Source: Diplosphaera chodatii
Taxonomy: Eukaryota; Chlorophyta; Trebouxiophyceae; Prasiolales; Stichococcaceae
Length of the DNA: 64,000 nucleotides
Direction of reading: 5' to 3'
Assembly: GCA_032358165.1 (NCBI GenBank)
Contig: JAALGY010000012.1
Location: 62,001 to 126,000, forward strand
The notes under the pieces are model-generated. The model worked only from the letters and a program-made list of their open reading frames with translations, was not told where the DNA came from and ran no database searches. Below are positions 47,049 through 59,108 of the stretch, piece by piece. The position numbers and the translations under genes are program-made. Positions within the stretch are counted from its first letter, which is position 1. Each line of letters opens with the position of its first letter.

Positions 47049-50000
47049 TCAGGCTGTGGCTGCAGCTGTAGCTGTTTCCTCCATCGCTGCTGTGGCCTCT
47101 AGCGCTGCCCTCGCCGTGGCTGTGGATGTCGTCTCGTGTATGGCTGCCAGTCTGGCTCCGGCGGCTGAATACAGTGCAAGGTCGGCGTTGAGGAATTTGA
47201 TGGCCAGCATGTTACACCACCGTTCATGCAGCTGGCTGCAGAAGCCTGCAGCAGGTATGCACATCAACGAAATAGGCATGCAGCTCTTGCTGTCTTTTGG
47301 GATGAGGATACCTGCGGCTGGTGGGTTTGCCATCCCTGCCCGTCCTTCCCTTTTTTGGGAGTTTGGCAGCCTTTGCCTTCGGCTTCTTGTGCCCTTCTGC
47401 TTTTGGCCTTGCAGTTCTGCCTAAATTTGCAGGCTTGGCTGCTTTTGCTGATCCCGGTGCCTGGCGCGCTGTCGCTGCCTTTTGAGTTTTGGCTTTGGGT
47501 GGCCTAGCAGCTCTTGCTGCCGCTCTGGGTGCTGTAGCTGCACCAGCTGCTCTGCTGCTGCTAGCCCTGGAAGGCCTGCTGGCTCTGCTGTCGTGCTGCC
47601 TGTGCGCCCCACCAGCCGCCATGCCTGCTGCTTCACCTGCCGCTGCTGCAAGCATCCTGCTGGCAGACGGCCTGCCAGCCTTGGGCTTGGCCGGCTTGGC
47701 AGCATCGGCCAGCCCGCCTCTCCTCGTGCTGCGCTGCACTTGCTGGCGTGCAGCCGGACCGGCCACTGCACCTACCGCCGGGCTGCCTTGAACTAGCCCG
47801 TGGGCCGCCGCACCAGCCGCCGCACCTGCTGCCGCGCTCCCCAGTGCCAGCTGGCGTGCAGCTGCACCAGCCGCTGCACCAGTTGCCAGGCTGCCCAGCA
47901 CCGGCTGAAGTGCAGCCGCAGCAGCTACTCCACCTACCGCCAAGCCGCCCAACGCCAGCCCGTGGGCTGCCGCACCGGCCACACCAGCCAGTGCCGAGCT
48001 ACTCTGGCAAGGCTGGCGTGCTGCCGCACCCGCCACCCCGTCCGTTGACGTGCTGGGGTGCACTGGCTGGCGCGCTGCCGTACCCGCCACTCCACCTGCT
48101 GCCAAGCTGCCCAGCACAAGCCCATGGGCTGCTGCCTCAGCCACTCCTGCCACTGCCGAACTGCGCTGTGCTGGCTGGCGTGGTGCCTGACCCGCTGACG
48201 CTGCAGCATTTGAGCTCCTGGTGCTGCTTGGTGTGCGCAGTACGCTGCCACCTGCTGCGTCTGGCGCCGGCTTGCCCATGCCGCTGCCCGGACTGGGCGC
48301 CTGCCTCCCCGCTGCACCTGGGACCGCAGCTCTGCTGCTTGACGGCCTCACTGGACGTGCTGTGGCAGTTGTACCGCCCCCTGCACCTTGCTGCCCTGAC
48401 TGCATGGTGGCCACTGCAGCAGCTGGCAGCGCTGCAGCTGCAGCCCGCCGTGCTTCTCTGCCGGGAGCGGGCCTGGCAATGCGTTCGGCAGGCTGTGCTG
48501 GATCTGTTGCCCCAGGTAGCGCTGCTGGCCGCACCATGCGAGTGCTCCTCCCGGCTGCAAGCGGCTTGGTTCCCACACCTGCTGGACGCTTGAGTGGCGG
48601 CGCAGCAGCGGGTGGTGCGCTGCCGCCGCCGGTGGCTTGTGCCCGGCTGGCGGGTGTTGCGCCGGACCCGGAGGCAGCAGCGCCGCTGCTGGGCGAGGCC
48701 GTGGGTGCCGCTCGGCCTGTGACGCCGGCCGCTGACAACCTCGCGGGACGGCGGGCGGCGGCAGAGGGGGCAGGCGCCCGGCCTGCCTGCGCTGCTGGCG
48801 CACGCACCCTGCCAAACGCTGCCGCCGGGCGCGCGTCCGCCCCGGCTGAGCGGGCAGGCGTGGTGGCCGGCTGCGCAGCTGTGAATGTGGACAGGCGGGC
48901 CGCTGAGGCTGCGGTGGGCGTGCCCAGCTCACGGGGTGCGGCCCCACCGGCTGGCGCCGCCGGACGCGCGACTGTCCCAGCAGAGCGGGCGGGCGTGGTG
49001 ACCGGATGCGTCGCAACTGGTGTGGGCGGGCGGGCCGCTGAGTTTGCAGCGGGCGCATTGAGCTCGCGGGGTGCCGGCCCGCTGACTGCCGCTGCCGGCG
49101 GAGTGCCTGTGGCACCCAGGCCCAGCCGCTGCAGCTGGCTTGTAGCCTGCTGCACCCTGGCGGCAGATGGCCGCAGCTCCCCCTCTGCAGTGATCAGCCC
49201 CTGCAGGAACCCACACAGTTTGTGGTCAGCCTAGGCAGCTTCGGCCCGCATCACGACAACAACTTGACACGCTGACAACAGCTGGCCCCTGGGTGGTCGT
49301 CTTGTATGACCCATCTGGCTATTGAGTCCCTCATGCAGCAGCTTGTGCTAGGCTGACTCACTATGACAGTGCGATCTGGCAGCACGGCAAGCCATTCAGC
49401 GGGCAACGAAGGGGGGTAACCGCACCGCGAGCAGCAAGCCAGTCCAACCCAGGTGTGCAGTGCAATTGCCATTCTGGTCCATGAATCGCCAGGGATACAA
49501 ATATGCGCGCACGCCGGGCGGCAAAGCTGCTTCTGCGTCGTGCGATAAGCCTACGGCCAGGTGCAGCAGACGTGCCAGCGCCTGGCGCTGCTGCGGCTGG
49601 AGGTGTTCAAGCAGCAGCAGCCACTCTTGCTGCACCTGCAGCCCAGGCAATGCAACCGCTCTGTGGCCTGGTGGTATGGCAGGGGGCAACTCTCCCAAGC
49701 AGCAGTGTGACACACGCGCAGCTTTCTGGACGCCCACTGCTCTCACTGGGCAGGAAAGGCTAAGCCAAAGCACCCAAGGCAACTGGTGGGAGAGATCGTT
49801 CATGACCAACGCAGCCATACAGCAGGGGAGAAGTGCGAACAATCTGTGAGAGATACAGGCTCCGAGGGCTGGCAGGGTGCAGGGTATGAGCAAGAGCCCT
49901 GTGCCGGGCATAAGCTGTGTCTGCAGGCTGCAAAGACACAAAGTGCGCCTCCAAGACAGGCAGCGTGCAACAGGTATATGAACAGAGCGAATGGGTCACC

Positions 50001-52729
50001 TGAGTGCTCATCATCGACTCAAAGTCGGTGGCAAAGCGCCCTGCGTCTCTGGGCCTGGGCGCTTCGCGCCAGTCCTGCAGTAGAGTGGCCAGCAGCGCCG
50101 CACTTGGGTCCGTAACGGCAGACAGTAGCGCATCGGGCGGCTCCTCGAGTCTGCAGCCCACCAGAACAAGTTCAGAGCGCATTGTTGGCAGCAAGCCTGT
50201 GACACTGAACAGCCTGCTGCAGCTGGTTGCAGCTCAGCTTGCAGTACGTCGCAGTGCATGGATCACATGCACACCACAGAAACGGAGGTCTTCGTCCACT
50301 GCCAGACATCATAACGATTTGCTGCCAGACAATCCTTGGCAACAAACACTTCAACGAAGAAAGGCTGCGCTCCCAACATCATGGTTAGAAAGTGAGTTAC
50401 GCCTTGTTGATGAGACATTGATGGCGATCTTGCCCGTTGCACATACTCAAGGTTGGCTATTCAACAAATGGTTTTCAAACGGCTGCAACAGCGCCCTGCA
50501 GCTACTGATGTGTCCAGAAGTGCATCCAGGTTGAAGGTATTCGAGTGGCGGGACCTGGTGCGCACCCTGCAGCAGTCGCCAGCTGACGCCAGAAGCGCAC
50601 CATGTCCTTCTGGGGCAGCGGCTGGCCGGCCGCCACCATGTGCGCGCGCTGCAGGAAGCCGCTCCGCTTCCAAGCCTCTTCGCCATCCGCAGCTACGCCC
50701 GCAGTGCCCAGTGCAGCCATCACCTGCACAGACATGCTGAGCCATCAGACCCCTGGTCCGCGCCAAGTCCTCTGCGCTATGCAGGACCCCAGCCAGCGCA
50801 CAGGTACGTATCTCTTCGCGGGCCGCTACAGCGTCTACCCCTGCACAGCACCCTGCAATCCTAGTGCACTTTGCTGCAGCAGCGAAAGCCGCACCTGCGG
50901 CGTAGCCGTCAGCACCCAGTGCACGCCAGGCGGCCCGCGCGTCATGAGGCTCCGAAGCGTTGCCGCAGCGGCCTGCAGCTGCCCGTCCTGTAGCGCCTCG
51001 AGTGCGGCCTGCGTCGCAGTGCCGCCATTAGCAGTGCTGTCCTGCTCAATGCAAGCCTGCCATGGCAGGCCACTATGCGCTCCCAGGATGCAGCAAAAAC
51101 CTGCAGACATGGCTTCCTGTGCTATACAGGCCTTTCATAATCACTGTGGCCAGCTGATGAGACTGGCGCCACCCAAGCCGAAGCTGAGATCCAGACCACT
51201 CATTCCTGCATGTTGCAGTGACGGTGCAAGGTGCTACCTCGAGGTTGTCGTCAAACATCATGAGCGACAGCGGCGATGCCTCCGCAGCCAGCACCTCCAC
51301 TGCCTGCAGCGTGCAAGGCCCGAATGACCAGTAGAACAAGTAGGCGGACAGCATGGAAGGCAGCTGCTGACTCGTTGTCGGTCGAGCCTTGCTGTTCCAT
51401 GCTTAGGTTGAGGCTGGGGCACCCCGCAAGGTGCTACAGATGCAGGCAGGCATTTGCACATTCCCCAGGATGGGATGCGAAATCGAACCACCTCTGGCGC
51501 ATCCTACATACCCACACCTGGCGAAACACAGCAAAAATGTTGCTGGGGTTTGCTGGGGCGGGCGGCAGCTGTGCACCAGGCAGCATGGCATGGCCCCAAG
51601 CGCGCAGTCCATCATAGCGTGCCACCATTGGCGCAAAAGGCCCTGCAGCTTCCTGCAGAGGCATGGCACAGCATACAGTCGCTTTGCTGGCAGATGTACA
51701 GGTTTTTGCGTGATGCCACCTCACAATTACGTTGCTAGCAGGCGGATGCACATTGTGCGGCATGAGTGTGCTGGATGCAGGTCGAGGTAGCATGCGTGGG
51801 CATCTGTCGGCTGATCGTTGTGATCATTGATTTAACTGATTGCTGCTTGACACTGAGGGCTGCAGCAGGCCTTGCATGCCACATTGAACCTGCAATGCGC
51901 CGTGTGGGAATAAAGGTCATCACACAAGGAGCATGTGGGCCCTTTCTGCGCCCTCCTGGCCACAAACTTGCCTTGACTCCAGGCGGCAGCCCCAGTGTCG
52001 CCGCAAAGTCCCACGCACACAGCAGCGCCTGCCGAGGCGCGCCGAGGCCGACCACTGGGTTGTCTCGCACTAGCGCCGGCACCACATCAGACGCAATTAG
52101 CGTTCGGCCGCTCTGCAAAGAAGCCGCAGAAAAGCGCTTGCAGCTCGGCAGGGAAACTTCTTAGTGGGGCGTGCTGCGCCATGCCATGTTCTCGCCCTGC
52201 CCCACACACACAAATGTGCAGTTGCCGAAGTGAAGTCGACACCCCCAGCACTAGGCTTGCAGGGCTGTCAGCAGCTCCAAAACTCAGCAACAGGTGCACC
52301 GCACACTATGGACCCTTGCTCAACCAAAGCCATGCCTGAATAACTGTGCCAGGGTACACTGCGGCAAAGCATGTTGCATGGCCCCGGCGGAACTGGCTGG
52401 AGTCGACGCGTTCAGATCATGTGAAAAGCCAGTCCTGATCAGCAGAAAGCGCGACGCACCTTTGGCAGGCCAACAATGACGAGCGGCACGTTTGCGCCGC
52501 CTGCCACCGTCTCTGGCAGCGTAATTTTCGCCAGCCACTCTGCGATCGATTTCTGCACAGCCTCGTTCGGGTCAACGTACAGATGTGATGCAGGCTGCGG
52601 GCTGCTCGCATCTGCATGGTAGACCAACCGGCACAGGTCTGTATCTGCCGTGCGCTGCAGGTGTGGCATCAGTGCCAGCGACAAGGTGCCAGCAGCAGCG
52701 GCTGGGTTGATAATTGGCTTGCTAACCAT
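47049..52729 (-). CDS. Large unidentified protein with Ala/Pro-rich basic C-terminal region
   Basis: I do not recognise the family. The start is taken at 52729 (MVSKPIINPAAAAGTLSLAL); exon 1 is 52460-52729. Later segments, all helical: about 51965-52108 (ASDVVPALVRDNPVVGLG), about 51526-51660 (AAGPFAPMVARYDGLRAWG), about 51240-51316 (AVEVLAAEASPLSLMMFDDN), about 50840-51080 (ALEALQDGQLQAAAATLRSL), about 50525-50710 (GEEAWKRSGFLQRAHMVAAG), about 49997-50194 (LLPTMRSELVLVGCRLEEPP, then ATDFESMM), about 49450-49740 (QEWLLLLEHLQPQQRQALAR). A 1.9-kb exon, 47312-49200, follows: Ala/Pro/Ser/Arg low complexity with degenerate GAAARQ..GSLA-type repeats, then a basic end (KPKAKAAKLPKKGRTGRDGK). The last exon, 47049-47235, joins in phase 2 and ends in a helix (HERWCNMLAIKFLNADLAL). 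A helical-repeat N-terminus plus a basic disordered tail suggests a nuclear scaffold; this is a guess. Middle exons are approximate. Confidence 0.6.
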
Positions 52730-54112
52730 CCCAAGAAAGATTAAACCTGATCTGGATGTGCAATGACACAGTCCTGTGCAGGACAAGGCTGTTCAAAAAA
52801 TGTTACCGGTTTCTCGACAGGGACGCGATCCAGCATACCGATGCACAACTGAACATATTTTGGGGAGTGATAGACTTGCACATACATGTGCACAGACAGT
52901 ATAGAATATGCGAGCGAGGCGATGTGAGAAGCACTGCGATTTTCAGGGGTGCAGGAAAGCGTGGTGACAAGCGTCTCGAGTGTCAGGACTTATTTCTGGG
53001 CTGCAGGGCGGGCATTTCTCCCCCTGCCCGTGATCGAACGGATCTTTCTGGCACCAAACATGGCTTGCTGTGCCATGTAGGCGTTAGCGATCAGGAGCAC
53101 GGCTGGTCTCATAGCGATTTGGGCTCAAAAACCAGCGTTATCTTTGTGTCCGCAGCAAGCTGCTGCGATCTTGGTCATCAAACACATATTATGGTGTTGT
53201 TGGACGGACGGATGAAAAGTGCACATGCTTTATCACATGCTTTGAACAATCACTGCAATCGCAGCCGCATGCGTGATGCTACAAATGGGGACGCAACCTG
53301 CATGGTCTCCGTTAGCAGCTCTACAGGTGATGAAGGGCGTTGGAAGCAGCCTCACGTCATGCATAAATGCCAAAATGGGTACTCCTTGCTGCTAGTGTCG
53401 TCTGCACAGCAGATGCAGAAAAGCACGCTGAACGAATCTATGCGAAGTTGCGCAGCACTCTTGTACAGCATCCTGCATGCCAGCCTGAGCTGTCTCACAT
53501 GTGATCGACTCCGACGCTGTGCACTCTGCTGTGAACATTGACCCAAAGCATACTTGGTATACGCTTAAATGGTTTAGGTTGCAACGTCTTGCCACGCATT
53601 TTTGTAGCGTGCATGACAGCTGCATTTGGGTGCCAACTGGCATCATCCTGCTAATCCCCAAATGATGACAATCGTGCGCAAGGTACGAAACAGGGAACGG
53701 GGGGTACATTCTCTGTGTCATGCGCGGTTTTCCTTCCATTCGACAATGGAAAAACACTGTCTTCTGTGTGTATTGCAAGATGACGTTCACACACATGGTC
53801 GCACCCTGGCCAGGTGGGCTGAGGGCTGAGCTGCGGAGGCTTAAGCACAAAACCCTGTGCCTACTTGAGCCTGGCATTGGTTTGCACATCGACAAGCACA
53901 CGAATCATGCAAACGCTGCTAACAACCAAGAAAGGAAGCTTCATCGTTTAACCAGTGCTCGCCCTTGGTAAATCACCGCACTGATTGGAGTGGTGCACAT
54001 CAACACTTTGCAACCCGATGCTGCTACACACAATGCCCTGGCATTCACGAGTCTAGCCTGATGATGGGTATGTTGCAAATGTTTTGATGTTCTATCCTGG
54101 GCGGGTTGGCCG
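52730..54112. other. No supported gene
   Basis: A 261-codon plus-strand frame (52756-53541) and overlapping minus-strand frames exist, but composition is not coding-like and no splice or family support was seen. The first part should hold the promoter of the minus-strand gene starting at 52729. Confidence 0.35.
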
Positions 54113-55748
54113 CTATCCCCTGTTGTTGAAGGCGCCGGTGCGTGGCGCACGCGGCGCACGCGGCGCCAAGGGCCCAGTTGTAGGTGCGCGAGGCGCAGCT
54201 GCAGGAGCCGGCAGTGACCTTGGCGGCATGGGTGCGATTGGCGGCGGCACAGGCGGCGGCGGCGGCACCGCTGCCTGGTCATGGGAAACAGCACAAACAG
54301 GTGGCATTTGATGGTCGCCTCTGTAGACAGCGTGCTGCACCATGCAGGCACGATTGCGGCTGTGGTCGGCTCATGAGGAAGATGGTTGGACCGCATGCCT
54401 CAAAGCGCAACCACTGTGCTGCAAAGCGCTGCATCTCTGTGAATCACATATGCTGGGCAGATGCAGACCGCTACCTTCTTGGCCTTGGGCTCCTTTTGCG
54501 GGCGAGGTGCTTTGGGCGTTGCTGCCGGCTTGGGTGCAGCAGCAGCCGCCGCCTTTGCCTCCGCCTTTGCCTGCGCCGCTGTGGCCTTGTTGGTCGCCTT
54601 GGTGTTTGCGGTTTTCATGTTCAGACGCTCCACCTGCATAACGTGCTAGGTCGCGGTCAACTGCTGCTGAGGCCTCATGCTCGAGGACATGAGCCGAGTC
54701 AAATATGATGTGACCGACAGTTTTTGACAGAATCAAATATCAACCGTCCAGCTGCTACACAGAGAGCAGGCAGTCACCTCCGATATTGCATAGCCGTATG
54801 CACACTGTGGTTATATTTCCTTGGTAGATACATCCTTGGCCGACAACAAAGGTGAAGCTATCTTGTACCCACCATACAGCAGGCCTTAGCTTTAAGCAGG
54901 ACGAAAGTTGCACCTTAGCCTGGTGTCGCGCAGCCTTCTGCTCAGTGCGCAGCTTGGCCTTGGCGATCGCCAGCTGCGTCTTGTTTTTCTGTGCTGCATC
55001 GCGCTCCTTGGCCTGCACAGGCATGACGCGCAGTTGGTACACGTGCAGAGGAGCACTCACATACAAAACAGGTATTGGTGTGTTACGCAGCTGACTAATT
55101 TCTTACTTGTTAACAACCACTACTGTCAGCAATCCTGGAATTGATACATCGCATCGAAAGGCACAGACACACCACATTAAGACAATCGGACTTCGGAGTC
55201 ATCACCACAGCGCATAAAAAGCACAAGTACTTCTTGCATTTGTTCTGACAGATGCAGGCACCTTCGCTGCGTTCAGCTTCTCGCGTGCGTGGTACGAGGA
55301 CGTCGGTTTGGTCTGCTGCTGCCGACCAGTGTGCTTTGGCTTTCCTGAGCCACAGCAGCAGTTGTGGCTGCAATAGCACCCTGCCAGCAACACCAAGCAA
55401 ATATTTAGCAGGCAAACATACGACTGTCAGACAGCAGAACCGTCCTGCAACCTGGACGAGGCACTTGTTGGCGCACCTAATCAGAATATAAGAAGGACAC
55501 ACATGGCCACTGATAAGCAGGAGCCCCGTACCATCATCACAGTACAGGCCGCAGCAGCCGTCGCACGCGCCACAGCAATGGTGGCAAGAGTCCTCGCAGC
55601 AGCTGCAGCAAGCGCAGTCGCCGCAGCAGCAGTTGTGCGAGCAGTAGCAGCCTTTGTCGCACATGATGCCACAGCACCCATCCGCCGCGCCACAGCAGTG
55701 GTTGAAGCAGTCACAGCCGCAGCAGCCATTGCGGCAGCACCCGCACAT
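54113..55748 (-). CDS. Metallothionein-like cysteine-packed head fused to charged helical and Pro-rich tail
   Basis: Five exons join in phase: 55532-55748, 55262-55380, 54914-55012, 54475-54633, 54113-54334, giving 271 residues. Residues 1-84 contain 34 cysteines as CC, CCC and CxC clusters (starts MCGCCRNGCCGCDC). The head has an internal duplication: HCCGAADGCCGIMCD then GCYCSHNCCCG, repeated as HCCGACDGCCGLYCD then GCYCSHNCCCG, the second pair straddling the first intron. Next come a basic linker (KPKHTGRQQQTKPTSSYHAR), a Lys/Ala/Gln/Glu helix over exons 3 and 4 (RDAAQKNKTQLAIAKAKLR, then an Ala/Lys-rich AEAKAAAAAAPKP stretch) and a last exon that is Pro-rich (PPPPPVPPPIAPMPP) ending in RAPRAPRTGAFNNRG. 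No signal peptide or membrane helix is seen, so cytosolic or nuclear metal binding is plausible. I know no described family with this architecture; extreme cysteine content could instead reflect S-acylation or disulphide cross-linking. Confidence 0.78.
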
Positions 55749-56441
55749 GATGAGCTGCAATCTGAAAGCAATATGTGTCAGGCATAGCATATGCATGCAG
55801 TCTAGGCACAGGGTACGAGGTTGTGTGACAGAACACAACATGCATGCATGAGCCCTCAGCTGTGCGGCCCAATCTGAGCAACGGCGTGCCATCAAAGCCA
55901 CAATGCGGACCGTCATTCATGTTCAGCTGTACGTTGAAATAGTCACAAGGCGGGCTTGCCGCGCACCGAGTCAGGTCATGCACGAGGTGTCCCTAAGGTA
56001 GCAGGATCGCATCTGCCCTCTGGTCGCGTTCATCCAACGGCGCGATCGGCCTAGGTAAGCCTTCAAACCACTGGATGCATTTTACGAATATCTTTTAAGC
56101 TCAATCGGGGCTTCAATCTGCTCTGCAGGTGCTTGACAACCAGTGTGCTTGGGAGTGCTCTGTCAGACGTGACACAAGGGTTTTCAGGTGAGGCAGGCCT
56201 GACATGATCTCGTGCCAGGTCACAGAGCTTGCCTGTTGATTCAGATGTCACACGATTGTTCGATTGAAGACCGATGTGTGTTCTGTATCGCCAGTGTAAC
56301 AGCACGTGCAACGCTGTAGTGTGCGTTTCAGCCAAATTATATGGCTCTACAAGTGTCTGCAACAGCGAAGGGCATGCCCGAGCCCGATCCGAGCGGCCGT
56401 GCACGCGACGCCCGGGCTGACGCCTTGCTGCAGCACAGCTA
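55749..56441. promoter_or_regulatory. Divergent upstream region
   Basis: This lies between the start of the minus-strand cysteine-packed gene and the start of the plus-strand palmitoyltransferase gene, so it should carry both promoters. No specific site is visible. Confidence 0.35.
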
Positions 56442-59000
56442 ATGGCAGCTTTAGCTCCAAGCATGAACAGGGACCCCGCTCTCGACGAAGCCGACAGCTC
56501 CGATGAAACTCGGCCACTCTTCACCAGGCACGACGATGTAGGTACGTACGAAGTACCCCCTCAATCTTTGCACACGGTATAAGCACAACATCTCCTGAAC
56601 GAAGTCTACTGCGAGGTGTGAACACTTGCTCAAAGTAGCATCCTGGTTGATATTTGCAGAAACGGAGTCAGCGTGCAGCAGGGATGGACACTGCACGTGT
56701 GCACCATCTGGCAGCATCAGGCAGCAGCCATGCACCAGCAACCAGCACAAAGGCAGACCCTGCTGCGCCCGAGGTGCCTGCAGTCAGCCAGCCGATCACA
56801 CAGCGCAACAGTCAGCATGGTTGGCGCTGCCTCACGCGGATGCCATGTTTCCAGCCATTTTTGCAGCAGCCATATCGGCACTCTGCCTCACACAGCTGCT
56901 ACCTGCCTGGCTGCTACTTACGGCGTTCTTTCCCACCTTCCTTGGGGGCGTCCACATTGTTGTAGTGACATGTAGGCTCCCCTACAACATAGGACACTGA
57001 AGCAGTCTACATTGCCTGCATAGACTCTGCTTGCTGTCAGAACACCTTGCGAGCAATGAAGTAGCACGAGCCGTTGGGTTCATGTAAACCAGGCAGTCAG
57101 GCATTCGCAAAGATGCTTTGCAAGCGCAGGCGGCGGAATCCCAGCTGGCAGCCTGATGAGCGCATCGCTTCTCCCGCTAGCATGCGTGGCGACGTTGGAG
57201 CTGTGCACATACGCAGCGTCACTGGCAGTGCTGCTGCCTGGCTTGCCACAACTGCGACCAGCGGCCATTGTGCTAGCCGTGGTTGGCGGGTGTGCGCTGC
57301 TGCTGCATGCCTGGTGCGCTTCCGCCATGCCCTGCCCAGCGTGACCATAGCAGGATTACGAGTGCTGCATAAGCCTGCGCTGCTTGTCACATATCAGTGG
57401 TCTGACTTGATGGCATGATCATAATAGCAAGGAAACACCAATGCTCAGGCCTGCCGGTGCTATCAATAAAACCCCCTGCAGCTTTCATATGGTCACCTTG
57501 CATATGGTCTCAGGGACAGCTTGCCATACTGAACTTGCCTCCTTGGCTCTAGCCTGGTTTGTGATGTGCGCAGTGCAGCGTACACTTCACCTGGCTATGT
57601 CCCGCGGCCGGTGGACGACCCAGAGGCGGCACTAACAAGTAGCAACGCCAGCAGCGGCATGGGACACTGCAGCACGTGCAAGGCCCCGCGGCCGATGCGC
57701 TCCAAACACTGCGGTCTGTGCAACAGGTGGTCGCTCTGCCCAGTAGCATGATGTCCCACGACATCCAGCTCTTTGCAGCAACACATCCGTGCTGCATGTG
57801 TCCTGACAGCATGAGCACTTGGGCGCAGAGGTCTCACTTGGTCATGTGCATGCTGGTTTGCTGATCACAGGTGCGTCCTGGAGTCGGATCATCACTGTCC
57901 GGTGAGTGGTGTCCCGCACTCGTGCTCAGCCTCCACGACCACGACTCCGGTCACTTCTGCACTGTGACAGTCACCATCCAGCAAAACATACAGGCACAAC
58001 GCTCCAACCACTCAGGGTTGGTGCCAGCCTGCTTCGCCCAGGTGCTGCACAACTGCGTGGGCAAACAGAATATGCGGCAATTTACAGCTTACACCATTTC
58101 ACTGCTGGGCGGCCAGCTGTTATTCATATGGCTGACGGCAGTATACATAGCCGGTCTGTTGCCAAACGAAGCTGCTGGTGCGGCTGCAGCATGGAGATCT
58201 GTAGCAGCGAGCCCAGGAATGGCTTTGCTTGGCCTGCTGCAGGTGCCTTGTTGACAGCCCTGAAACGTGCTTTTGTTTGCTTGTCCAGCGGGTGGCAGTG
58301 CACTGCACAAAGCAGGGGAGACACAGGCAGCTCCCCATGCTGACTTGCTTGTCTTTCAATCCTGGTCACAGGTTCCATGTACGCTATTCAACATGGGGCT
58401 GGCAGGTCGGGCTGCTCTGTGTGCCGCCGGCAACCTGACCACCAATGAGTTGCTGCGCTGGCAGCGGTTTGAATACCTTGCAGCTGCCGACGGGACCTTT
58501 TCAAACGGTTTTGACGCTGGACCTGCGGTGAACTGCTGGCACTTTTGGCGTGGCAACACGGACGACTGGGATTCAGTGCTCATCAAGCGCAGCCAGGTGC
58601 GTGATTTTGAACTTCTGCAGCTCGAGTTGGAGTCTTTCATTAATGAGCTGTATACACTTGGCTGCTGTTGACAGTGGGCTTTGCGGAGTGGTCACTTTGT
58701 TTGTACGGTTTGAATGTACGGTCGATGCAGGGCTTCCTGCCGCCGTTTGTATCTGTGTCCACGTGCCTAAAACTATTCCACGGGGCGCAGCAGTGGCTGG
58801 CAGCCATGAGACCGCAGCGTCAGGCCAAGCATGTTGGGAGTTGCTGCAGCGCACGGGGTACATGCTCAAAGCGACCCATGCGCACTGCATCTGGTTGTTG
58901 TGCGCGCTCGACAGAGGCGCCTGTAAAAATCGCCGCTGGCCGGGGAATCAGGGTGAAAGCGCCAAAGAAGCGAGCTGTCAAGCTTGCAGGGTTTGCATGA
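56442..59000 (+). CDS. DHHC-type protein S-acyltransferase (palmitoyltransferase)
   Basis: Eight exons join in phase: 56442-56541, 56660-56971, 57130-57313, 57574-57726, 57871-57901, 58042-58242, 58372-58596, 58731-59000, giving 491 residues. Two N-terminal membrane segments (SALCLTQLLPAWLLLTAFF; VATLELCTYAASLAVLLPG plus AIVLAVVGGCALLLHA) precede the cysteine-rich domain: HCSTCKAPRPMRSKHCGLCN, then R-CVLESDHHCP split over two introns, then NCVGKQNMRQF. DHHC is the catalytic Cys-acyl site that transfers palmitate to cytosolic cysteines. A third and fourth hydrophobic segment follow (ISLLGGQLLFIWLTAVYIAG and AASPGMALLGLLQ), then the conserved TTxE-like motif (NLTTNELLRW) and the aromatic FSNGFDAGPAVNCWHFW. 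The residue after DHHCP is Val where Trp is usual. The tail is basic (RVKAPKKRAVKL). An in-frame ATG at 56463 is an alternative start. TGTAA at 59104 lies 104 bases after the stop. Confidence 0.88.
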
Positions 59001-59103
59001 CATGTCATCAGCTGCTTAATTCATGCGCACACGATGTTTCATGGAGTCGCCTACGTAGCCTTAGGAATCCGTAAGTGACATCTATTTCGTGGCATGGGCC
59101 GAC

Positions 59104-59108
59104 TGTAA
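59104..59108 (+). terminator. Candidate TGTAA poly(A) signal of the DHHC gene
   Basis: It sits about 100 bases after the stop codon, the expected distance for green algae. Confidence 0.45.

Noticed and set aside
47489..49234. Long plus-strand frames (for example 337 codons at 48221-49234)
   Set aside because: They mirror the Ala/Pro-rich minus-strand exon, whose GC-rich codons keep all frames open. Only the minus strand joins to helical exons in phase.
52756..53541. 261-codon plus-strand frame
   Set aside because: No family, no codon bias and no splice context; amino-acid use looks random. Kept as non-coding pending transcripts.
55110..55916. Reading the whole 268-codon minus frame as one protein
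   Set aside because: Past 55532 the frame leaves the cysteine pattern, while a GT donor and an in-phase acceptor at 55380 continue the duplicated module exactly.
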